DNA from: an uncultured Paraprevotella sp.
Lineage (GTDB): Bacteria; Bacteroidota; Bacteroidia; Bacteroidales; Bacteroidaceae
Reading direction: 5' to 3'
Length of the DNA: 22,446 nucleotides
NCBI GenBank assembly: GCA_900766785.1
Contig: CAAFWT010000133.1
Span: 1 to 22,446, forward strand
Part shown: piece after piece, positions 8,687 through 15,159 of the stretch
How the letters are laid out: every line of letters begins with the position of its first letter
Numbering within the stretch: position 1 is the first letter of the stretch
Notes under the pieces: model-generated
Databases searched by the model: none
What the model saw: the letters and a program-made list of their open reading frames with translations, nothing else
What the model was told of the DNA's origin: nothing
Made by a program: the position numbers and the translations under genes

Positions 8687-9001
8687 TTATAGTAAAGCCT
8701 TCAGTTTCTCTTCGAGCGCTTGTTTGCTCGTCAGTCCCACGGACTTGTCCTTTACCTCTCCGTCCTTGATAAAGAGCACGGTGGGGATGTTGCGCACGCC
8801 GAATCTCATGCCCAGTTCCTCGTCTTCCTCTACGTCACATTTCCCTATGATGGCCTGTCCCTGGTATTCTTCGGCCAGAGCTTCTATCACGGGAGCCAGT
8901 CTCTTGCAGGGGCCGCACCAGGTGGCCCAGAAGTCCAGGACTAGAGGCTTGCCGCTGTTGGCCAGTTCTTCGAAATTGTTGCTGTTGATGATTTGTGCCA
9001 T
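8687..9001 (-). CDS. trxA: Thioredoxin
   Basis: Cytoplasmic disulfide reductase of 104 residues, the classic single-domain length. The active site is WCGPCK (Trp28, Cys29, Cys32, Lys33), preceded by the buried Asp of 'VLDFWATWCG', with the cis-proline loop 'NIPTVLF' at Pro73 and the C-terminal 'VGLTSKQALEEKL' helix. There is no signal peptide or lipobox, so it is the reducing cytoplasmic type rather than a periplasmic TlpA/ResA-like protein. It starts 13 bases after the dnaE stop on the same strand, so the polymerase gene and thioredoxin are very likely co-transcribed. It reduces targets such as ribonucleotide reductase and peroxiredoxins and is itself recharged by thioredoxin reductase, which is not in the window. 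Confidence 0.96.
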   Translation of the reverse strand: MAQIINSNNFEELANSGKPLVLDFWATWCGPCKRLAPVIEALAEEYQGQAIIGKCDVEEDEELGMRFGVRNIPTVLFIKDGEVKDKSVGLTSKQALEEKLKALL

Positions 9002-9014
9002 AGTCTTCTCTGAT

Positions 9015-12000
9015 TTATTGGTTTATAGTATAGGGTATATTATTGTCTTCCAACGCTTCGATGAGCTGTTTGGTCACAGTGATCTTTCCCACGCGTCGCT
9101 GCAGATTCAGGTGAATGCCGTTTTCTGCATCTATGATGCTGATGAAGAGTTCCGTCTTTCCAGGACTGTTTTTTACGGAATCTGTAATCTGGACGATGAG
9201 GTCTTCCGTAAGACTTATCTCGGGCAGATAGATATTGATATTCTCGATGATGCGGTCCTTGACGTTGTCCAGATATTCCACGCTGCCTATGCTCAGCTCC
9301 ATCTCATCGGGCTTGTAGCGCTTGCTTTGTATGCGTCCCGTGATGAATACGGTGGTGTCTGTGGTGCTCATATAGCTGCCGAATCGTGCCCAGTTTTCTC
9401 CGAAGAGAGCCAGTTCTCCTGCCCCTGAATAGTCTTCCATGGTCACTATTCCATAGGGTAATCCTTTCTTCGTGACACCCTTGCGCACTCCTGTCACTAT
9501 GCCTCCCAACCTCACCTCCTTGTTGGCCATGGGAGTCAGGTTCTCCATCTGTGCCATCTGCAGGTTGCATACCTTCTTGAGGATAATCATATATTCGTCC
9601 AGAGGGTGTGCCGAGAGATAGATGCCTATGAGCTGCTTCTCCTTGTTGAGTCTCTCCAGGGCTCCCCAGGGCTCTGCTTCAGGTACGGCAGGCGTATTGA
9701 CCTCCACTTCATCAAATCCGAAGAGCGAGTATGAGGCATCGGCTTTGGCTTGCTGATATTGGGTACCGAATTTCAACAGGGCCTCCACGAAGAGTCCGTC
9801 CTTGGGTGTTGGGGCAAAGTATTGTTCGCGGGTGATACCGGGCAGAGCATCGAAAGCTCCGCTCAGAGCCAGGCATTCCAGTCCGCTCTTCTTGACGGCT
9901 GGCAGGGACACGCGTTGCACAAAGTCGAAAGCATCCTTGTAGGGCCCGTTCTCCTCGCGCTCCTTCACGATGGCAATGGCAGCCGCCTCTCCCAGCCCCT
10001 TGATGGCCATCAGTCCGTATCTGATCTGGCCTTTGGCGTTCACACCAAAGTCGGGATGCGACTCGTTGACGTCTGGTCCCAGTACCTCGATGTTCATCTG
10101 GTGGCATTCGTCCAGCAGTTTGGCAGTCTCCTTGATGTCATCCTTGCGTCTGGTGAGCAGGGCAGCCATGAATTCTGATGGGTAGTGCGCCTTGAGGTAG
10201 GCCGTCTGGTAGGCCACCCAGGAATAGCATGCCGCATGACTTTTGTTGAAGGCATAGGAAGCAAACTTCTCCCAGTCGCCCCATATCTTCTCCAGCACCT
10301 TGGGGTCATGACCGTTCTTCACTCCTCCCTCTATGAACTTGGGTTTCATGGCATCCACGATATCCTTCTTCTTCTTACCCATGGCTTTGCGCAGAGCATC
10401 GCTCTCGCCTCGGGTGAAGTTGGCCAGCAGTCGGCTCAGCAGCATGACCTGCTCCTGATAGACTGTGATGCCATAGGTGTCCTTCAGATACTTCTCCATG
10501 ATGGGGATGTCATACTTGATTTCTTCGCGCCCGTTCTTGCGTGCGATGAAGGATGGGATATAGTCCATGGGCCCTGGTCGGTAGAGGGCATTCATGGCTA
10601 TGAGGTCCTCGAAGACGGTGGGGTGGAGCTCCTTGAGATACTTCTGCATGCCTGCCGACTCAAACTGGAAGGTGCCTATGGTGCGTCCATTCTGATACAG
10701 CTCATAGGTCTTCTCATCATCAATGGGCAGGCGGTCCAGGTCGATGTCCACTCCGTGGGCTTCCTTGATCACGCGGCAGGCCTCCTTCATCTCTGAGAGC
10801 GTCTTCAGTCCCAGGAAGTCCATCTTGATGAGTCCTGTGCTCTCGATGACGTGTCCGTCATACTGAGTGACTGCTGTCTTTACACCAGGGAAGTCGGGGT
10901 CGTCGGCAGTGGATACGGGAACGTGCATGCTGATGGGGTCGCGGCAGATGATGAATCCGCAGGCATGGATGCCTGTGCCTCTGACTGTTCCTTCCAGCTT
11001 GCGGGCATACTTGATGGTGTTGGCTTCCTTGGGGTCCTGGCTTGCTTCTGCTGCTTGCAGGGCAGGCGTGCAGATGATGGCATTCTTGAGGTTCATCTTC
11101 ATGCCGTCGGGCAGGCGGTCGGGGATGGCTTTGCAGAGCATGTTGCTCTTCTCCAGCGGCAGTTTCTCCACGCGTGCCACATCCTTGATGCTGTTCTTGG
11201 TGGCCATGGTGGAGTAGGTGATGATGTGGGCGCAGTTTTCGTGCCCGTACTTGTCCATCACCCATTGCAGCACCTTGCCTCGTCCGTCGTCGTCAAAGTC
11301 GGTGTCGATATCGGGCAGAGAGATACGGTCGGGGTTGAGGAATCGCTCAAACAGGAGGTCGTATTTCATGGGGTCCAGTTTGGTGATGCCCAGGCAGTAG
11401 GCCACCACGGAGCCTGCTGCCGAACCTCGTCCGGGTCCCACCCATACGCCCAGTTCCTTGCGTGCCGAGTTGATGAAGTCCTGCACGATGAGGAAATATC
11501 CTGGGAAGCCCATCGTCTTCATGATGTGCAGTTCAAACCGTATGCGGTCATCCACCTCCTGGTCCAGCGGACTGCCGTAGAGACGTGCTGCACCCTCGTA
11601 GGCCAACTTATGCAGATAGTCGGCCTCAAACTTGATGCGGTACAGCTTGTCATATCCGCCCAGCTTCTTGATTTTCTTCTCGCCCTCCTCGGGTGGCAAC
11701 TGGTTTTCACCATTCTCGTCGCTGGTGAACTCCCTGTACAGGTCCTCTTCCGAGAATTTCCTTCGCCATTCCTCTTCCGTGCCGAAATCCTCCGGTATGG
11801 GGAAGAAGGGCATGATGGGGTCGCTCTCTATGTTGTAGGTCTCCACTTTGCTGAGCACCTCGCAAGTGTTTGCCAGTGCCTCGGGGATGTCCTGGAAGAT
11901 GTCATTCATCTCCTCGCGGGTCTTGAACCATTCCTGTTTGCTGTAGAGCATGCGCGTGGGGTCGTCCAGGTCCTTGCCGGTGGCCAGACAGAGCAGGTGG

Positions 12001-12722
12001 TCGTGGGCTTCGGCATCATCTTCGTCCACAAAGTGGCAGTCGTTGCTGCAGATGAGCTTCACACCATATTCGTGTGCCAGTTCTATGAGCACCTTGTTGG
12101 CTTCCTGCTGCAGAGGGAAGGTCTCGCGGTTGGCCCTTATCTGTGGGTTCCTGACTTCGTGCCGCTGCAGTTCCAGGTAGTAATCCTCTCCGAAGATGCC
12201 CTTAAACCATTCTATGCTCTTGCGTGCCCCCTCGATATCTCCATTGAGAATCTTTCTGGGCACCTCGCCTGCTATGCATGCCGAGCAGCAGATGAGGTCC
12301 TCGTGAAACCGTTCAATATCTGCATGGTCGGTACGTGGGCGTCCGTAGAAGCCATCCACCCATGCCCGCGACACCAGCTGTATCAGGTTCTGGTATCCGT
12401 GGAAGTTCTTGGCCAGCAGTATCAGGTGGTTTCCGCTGAGGTCAAGTTTCTTGTCGGTCTTCTCTTCCTTGCCTCGTCGTGCCACGTATACTTCGCACCC
12501 GAAGATAGGTTTGAACGGTTCCAGTCCTTCCTTCTTGCGTCCCTTGTTTATCTTGCTGCAATAGTCGAAGAGCTCCTTGATGCCGAACATGTTGCCATGG
12601 TCGGTCAGGGCCATTCCCTTCATGCCGTTCTTGACCGCCTTGTCTACCATGCGGCTTATGGAGGACTGGCCATCCAAAAGGGAGTATTGCGAGTGTACGT
12701 GCAGATGCACAAAATCTTCCAT
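9015..12722 (-). CDS. dnaE: DNA polymerase III alpha subunit
   Basis: Catalytic subunit of the replicative polymerase, 1235 residues. An N-terminal PHP domain is marked by 'HLHVHSQYSLLDG' and 'ALTDHGNMFG', and the palm and fingers by 'GPGRGSAAGSVVAYC'. The two catalytic aspartates are in 'LPDIDTDFDDDG' and the third in 'IKMDFLGLKTL'. There follow a helix-hairpin-helix region and a C-terminal OB-fold. The segment 'ASYSLFGFDE' resembles the internal beta-clamp-binding motif, which would tether it to DnaN. The frame has an ATG at 12749, but I choose Met at 12722: 'MEDFVHLHVHSQYS' is the usual family N-terminus, and a possible -7 box lies over the upstream ATG. An in-frame start at 12749 would add nine residues. 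trxA and a small acidic gene follow in the same transcription unit; psd is divergent. Confidence 0.97.
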   Translation of the reverse strand: MEDFVHLHVHSQYSLLDGQSSISRMVDKAVKNGMKGMALTDHGNMFGIKELFDYCSKINKGRKKEGLEPFKPIFGCEVYVARRGKEEKTDKKLDLSGNHLILLAKNFHGYQNLIQLVSRAWVDGFYGRPRTDHADIERFHEDLICCSACIAGEVPRKILNGDIEGARKSIEWFKGIFGEDYYLELQRHEVRNPQIRANRETFPLQQEANKVLIELAHEYGVKLICSNDCHFVDEDDAEAHDHLLCLATGKDLDDPTRMLYSKQEWFKTREEMNDIFQDIPEALANTCEVLSKVETYNIESDPIMPFFPIPEDFGTEEEWRRKFSEEDLYREFTSDENGENQLPPEEGEKKIKKLGGYDKLYRIKFEADYLHKLAYEGAARLYGSPLDQEVDDRIRFELHIMKTMGFPGYFLIVQDFINSARKELGVWVGPGRGSAAGSVVAYCLGITKLDPMKYDLLFERFLNPDRISLPDIDTDFDDDGRGKVLQWVMDKYGHENCAHIITYSTMATKNSIKDVARVEKLPLEKSNMLCKAIPDRLPDGMKMNLKNAIICTPALQAAEASQDPKEANTIKYARKLEGTVRGTGIHACGFIICRDPISMHVPVSTADDPDFPGVKTAVTQYDGHVIESTGLIKMDFLGLKTLSEMKEACRVIKEAHGVDIDLDRLPIDDEKTYELYQNGRTIGTFQFESAGMQKYLKELHPTVFEDLIAMNALYRPGPMDYIPSFIARKNGREEIKYDIPIMEKYLKDTYGITVYQEQVMLLSRLLANFTRGESDALRKAMGKKKKDIVDAMKPKFIEGGVKNGHDPKVLEKIWGDWEKFASYAFNKSHAACYSWVAYQTAYLKAHYPSEFMAALLTRRKDDIKETAKLLDECHQMNIEVLGPDVNESHPDFGVNAKGQIRYGLMAIKGLGEAAAIAIVKEREENGPYKDAFDFVQRVSLPAVKKSGLECLALSGAFDALPGITREQYFAPTPKDGLFVEALLKFGTQYQQAKADASYSLFGFDEVEVNTPAVPEAEPWGALERLNKEKQLIGIYLSAHPLDEYMIILKKVCNLQMAQMENLTPMANKEVRLGGIVTGVRKGVTKKGLPYGIVTMEDYSGAGELALFGENWARFGSYMSTTDTTVFITGRIQSKRYKPDEMELSIGSVEYLDNVKDRIIENINIYLPEISLTEDLIVQITDSVKNSPGKTELFISIIDAENGIHLNLQRRVGKITVTKQLIEALEDNNIPYTINQ

Positions 12723-12748
12723 AGTATACCTTACATTGTATTTCTGCA

Positions 12749-12756
12749 TAAAGGTA
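12749..12756 (-). promoter_or_regulatory. Possible -7 element for dnaE-trxA
   Basis: On the minus strand this reads TACCTTTA, one base off TAnnTTTG, 26 bases before the preferred dnaE start. If real, transcription would begin downstream of the alternative ATG at 12749, which supports the shorter protein. The -33 region (about 12777-12780) is poor. Confidence 0.35.
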
Positions 12757-12838
12757 GCATGTTTCTTCCGAAATACATCTTATTCCCGCCTGATTTTCTT
12801 CTTATGGATGCTGTGCTTGCACAAAAATGGAACCAACT

Positions 12839-12870
12839 CTTGGTGGATATGAAAAAAAAGAATACCTTTG
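12839..12870 (+). promoter_or_regulatory. Bacteroidetes-type promoter for psd-pssA
   Basis: A -33 box CTTG (12839-12842) and a perfect -7 box TACCTTTG (12863-12870) are separated by 20 bases, matching the TTTG-N19-21-TAnnTTTG form. Transcription should start near 12877, giving a leader of about 20 bases before Met 12896. This excludes the upstream in-frame ATG at 12827 as the start from this promoter. Confidence 0.65.
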
Positions 12871-12895
12871 CCTTAAAGTAGGTAAAACTAAACAG

Positions 12896-13597
12896 ATGGG
12901 TAAACGACTGAAGAAACTCAAGAAAATCCGACTGCATCACGAGGGTACACACACGCTGGTGTGGACATTGTGTGCTCTCTTTGCACTTAATGGTTTGGTT
13001 TACTTGCTGTTTTCGATGTGTTTGCTCTTTAAGGTCCTGCTCTTCCTGAGCATAATCCTCTATGCTGTTCTGCTCAATTTCTTCCAGTGTCCCATACGTC
13101 TGTTCTCTGGCGAGACGGATGGCGTGGTGGTGGCCCCTGCCGATGGCAGAATCGTGGTGGTGGAAGAGGTTGATGAGAATGAGTATTTCCATGACCGCCG
13201 TATCATGGTGAGTATCTTCATGAGTCTGTTCAACGTGCATGCCAACTGGATTCCTGTGGATGGTACCGTGAAGATGGTCAGACATCAGGATGGCAATTTC
13301 CATCGGGCCTGGCTTCCTAAGGCCAGCGAGGAGAACGAGCGCAGTATGGTCATCATCACCACTCCCGACGGTACGGATATCATGGTGCGCCAGGTGGCGG
13401 GTGCTATGGCCAGGCGCATTGTCACCTATGCTCGTGAGGGTGAGGAGTGCTATGTGGACGAGCATCTGGGATTCATTAAGTTCGGATCACGCGTGGACCT
13501 CTACCTGCCTCTCAATAGTGACGTGCTGGTCAGCCTGGACCAGAAGACGGTTGGCAACGAGACCATCATAGCACGTCTCAATCCTATAGTTCCCTGA
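12896..13597 (+). CDS. psd: Phosphatidylserine decarboxylase proenzyme (short, pyruvoyl type)
   Basis: Converts phosphatidylserine to phosphatidylethanolamine, the last step of that pathway, at the inner membrane. The 233-residue protein starts with a basic stretch 'MGKRLKKLKKIRLHHEGTHT', then two hydrophobic segments, then the catalytic domain ('VVVAPADGRIVVVEEV', 'IFMSLFNVHANWIPVDG'). The self-cleavage site is Gly197-Ser198 in 'GFIKFGSRVD', where the Ser becomes the pyruvoyl group and splits the chain into beta and alpha parts. The short length and FGS site match the compact bacterial/archaeal-type class. A longer frame reaches back to an ATG at 12827, but that lies upstream of the promoter -33 box and adds 23 residues without family resemblance, so Met at 12896 is preferred. 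pssA follows after 16 bases. Confidence 0.94.
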   Translation: MGKRLKKLKKIRLHHEGTHTLVWTLCALFALNGLVYLLFSMCLLFKVLLFLSIILYAVLLNFFQCPIRLFSGETDGVVVAPADGRIVVVEEVDENEYFHDRRIMVSIFMSLFNVHANWIPVDGTVKMVRHQDGNFHRAWLPKASEENERSMVIITTPDGTDIMVRQVAGAMARRIVTYAREGEECYVDEHLGFIKFGSRVDLYLPLNSDVLVSLDQKTVGNETIIARLNPIVP

Positions 13598-13613
13598 TAT
13601 AAATATCCTGCAG

Positions 13614-14324
13614 ATGCCAAACGTCATTATACGTCAGCTTCCCAATGCAGTCACCTGTTGCAATCTCTTGTGTGGATGTGCAGCCACAGGAGCCGCATTC
13701 TATGGCCACCTTCATTGGGCCATCATCATGATTGTCGGCGGTGCCGTGTTTGACTTCTTCGATGGTCTCACAGCCCGTGCGCTTGGAGTATCGTCTCCCA
13801 TAGGCAAGGAACTGGATTCCCTGGCCGATGTGATAACTTTTGGATTGGCTCCCAGCGCCATGCTCTTTTGGGTGATGCATGAGACTCATTGTCCTGAACT
13901 GCTCATGCCACTGTGGCGTGTTCTGCCCTATACGGCATTCCTGATAGCAGCCTTTTCTGCTTTGCGCTTGGCAAAGTTCAATCTGGATACCCGTCAGAGT
14001 ACACAGTTCATAGGACTGCCCACTCCTGCCAATGCCCTTTTCTGGGGTTCTCTGCTGGTGGGCCAGCATGCCTTCCTCACCTCGTTGCGTTTCAATGTGG
14101 TGTGGATGATGGCTCTCGCCCTGCTCTCCTGTTATCTGCTGGTATGCGAGGTGCCCATGATGGCGCTTAAGTTCAAGTCTCTCACCTGGGCTGCTTGCCG
14201 CTGGAAGGTGGTCTTCCTCCTGGGATGTCTGCCTTGTCTCTTGTTGGGCTACAGTGCTTTTGCTGCCATCATAGTGTGGTACATTGTCCTCTCTGCCGTG
14301 CTGGTGAAGTTTCGGCTGTCCTGA
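13614..14324 (+). CDS. pssA: CDP-diacylglycerol--serine O-phosphatidyltransferase
   Basis: Makes phosphatidylserine from CDP-diacylglycerol and serine and so feeds Psd, encoded 16 bases upstream. The protein (236 residues) is polytopic, with about six hydrophobic segments. The CDP-alcohol phosphatidyltransferase signature is complete: Asp47-x2-Asp50-Gly51-x2-Ala54-Arg55-x8-Gly64-x3-Asp68-x3-Asp72, where the aspartates bind two metals and the substrate. The N-terminal 'RQLPNAVTCCNLLCG' is the usual opening of the PssA branch of this superfamily. The pairing with psd makes serine the most likely acceptor rather than glycerol phosphate or inositol. It is the last gene of the unit; a long gene-free stretch follows, with no obvious strong terminator directly after the stop. 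Confidence 0.95.
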   Translation: MPNVIIRQLPNAVTCCNLLCGCAATGAAFYGHLHWAIIMIVGGAVFDFFDGLTARALGVSSPIGKELDSLADVITFGLAPSAMLFWVMHETHCPELLMPLWRVLPYTAFLIAAFSALRLAKFNLDTRQSTQFIGLPTPANALFWGSLLVGQHAFLTSLRFNVVWMMALALLSCYLLVCEVPMMALKFKSLTWAACRWKVVFLLGCLPCLLLGYSAFAAIIVWYIVLSAVLVKFRLS

Positions 14325-14517
14325 TGTACCTACAGACTCATATAGCTGAGCAATTCGATATCTCCATTTCGGTCATCTGAATGCCCCGTTTAGTTGACGC
14401 CCCCTGGCAATTTCTGCAGAACCTCTCTATACCATAATATATATATATAAGGAGTAGTCCGACCCTCGCCTGGACGTTGCGCTTCAGGAGCGCACACTTT
14501 GGAGGGGGGGGGCTGGC

Positions 14518-14742
14518 TCAGTAGAAAAACATGGGAAGAGATTCTTAAATGAAGGCGTCTTTTCAGTGATAACGTTTGCAAGGACGGATGATAACGTTTG
14601 CAACCCGGGATGCAAACGTTTGCGATGGCGGATGCAAACGTTTGCGGGAAAAGATGCAGTGCACTGCGATGGCGGATGCAGTGCACTGCAAGGACGGTTG
14701 CAGTGCACTGCGGGAGCGGTTGCAGTGCACTGCGTCTGAGAT
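14518..14742 (+). repeat. Modular palindrome element, left copy (8 units)
   Basis: Bounded on the left by TCAGTAGAAAAACATGGGA (14518-14536) and on the right by GTCTGAGAT (14734-14742). Inside are eight 12-base units starting at 14568, 14590, 14612, 14634, 14656, 14678, 14700 and 14722, exactly 22 bases apart, separated by 10-base spacers. Units 1-2 read GATAACGTTTGC, units 3-4 GCAAACGTTTGC (perfect palindrome), and units 5-8 GCAGTGCACTGC (perfect palindrome). Spacers are related (AAGGACGGTT, GATGGCGGAT, GGGAGCGGTT and variants). A second copy with the same end sequences lies inverted at 22191-22282. Neighbouring identical units can pair as 12-bp stems with a 10-base loop. No transposase or cas gene is nearby. 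The array is plainly visible; its function is unknown to me. Confidence 0.9.
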
Positions 14743-15017
14743 GGGCAAAACTGGCACTGTAATCGTCAGTCCTCTTTTAGACAAGAGAAAAGGGAGGAGA
14801 GGCACACCCCCATACGGGTCACTGTATCCCCTCAGGTTTATCCAGTGATTCGGAACGTCCGCACTTCTCGGTAGGCTTTGCCCTCGCCCATTGTAACTTG
14901 GGATGTCTTCATGTCATTCACCAGTAAGAATAAGGGGTGGAAGGCATCTTTACCCCGATTTACACGTTATTACTCAAAAAAATATGTCTCAAAAATGTTA
15001 TAATCAATAGAAATTAT

Positions 15018-15025
15018 TAAATTTG
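15018..15025 (+). promoter_or_regulatory. Putative -7 element for the giant surface protein gene
   Basis: TAAATTTG matches TAnnTTTG exactly within an AT-rich zone, about 135 bases before the preferred start. Transcription from here would give a long leader of about 125 bases. No clear TTTG -33 box is seen at 14994-14998. The site lies inside the segment bracketed by the two palindrome elements. Confidence 0.45.
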
Positions 15026-15159
15026 TGTTCTAAAACAACAAAAACTGCCCTGTTCCAACTCTTGTTTCCATACCAAGGCGGGTGGCGCATGATGCGAGAT
15101 AATGAGGCAAAGTGAGTAATTCTATTTATATTTTTAACTATTAATCAATGTTATCATTT

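Larger units (their letters stand above)
14325..15159. other. Gene-free intergenic stretch between pssA and the giant gene
   Basis: About 830 bases without a believable gene. In order: an unremarkable tail after pssA; an alternating AT run (about 14437-14450); a small hairpin (GCGCT-TCAGG-AGCGC, 14479-14493); a run of nine G (14504-14512); the palindrome element (14518-14742, listed separately); a mixed segment with weak hairpins, such as GGGGT/ACCCC near 14935-14958; and an AT-rich promoter and leader zone from about 14970. Short open frames across the palindrome array exist on both strands but are by-products of the repeat: a 22-base period is not a codon multiple, and nothing in them looks like a protein. 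Confidence 0.7.

Noticed and set aside
10851..12881. 676-codon open frame antisense to dnaE
   Set aside because: The minus strand carries full DnaE motifs; the antisense product has no recognisable domain and runs through the divergent promoter region.
12827..12895. N-terminal extension of Psd from the ATG at 12827
   Set aside because: It overlaps the -33/-7 promoter boxes and does not resemble the family N-terminus, whereas the Met at 12896 does.
14568..14733. Palindrome array as a CRISPR
   Set aside because: Repeats are 12-base palindromes whose core changes in blocks, spacers are only 10 bases and resemble one another, and no cas gene is present.
14390..14848. Short Cys/His-rich open frames across the array on both strands
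   Set aside because: They arise from the GCA/TGC palindromes read in frame; the 22-base period shifts the codon phase each unit, there is no start context, and nothing resembles a protein domain.
14325..15159. tRNA, riboswitch or small RNA gene in the long gap
   Set aside because: No cloverleaf, conserved riboswitch core or terminator-ended transcript could be made out by eye; only weak hairpins were seen.
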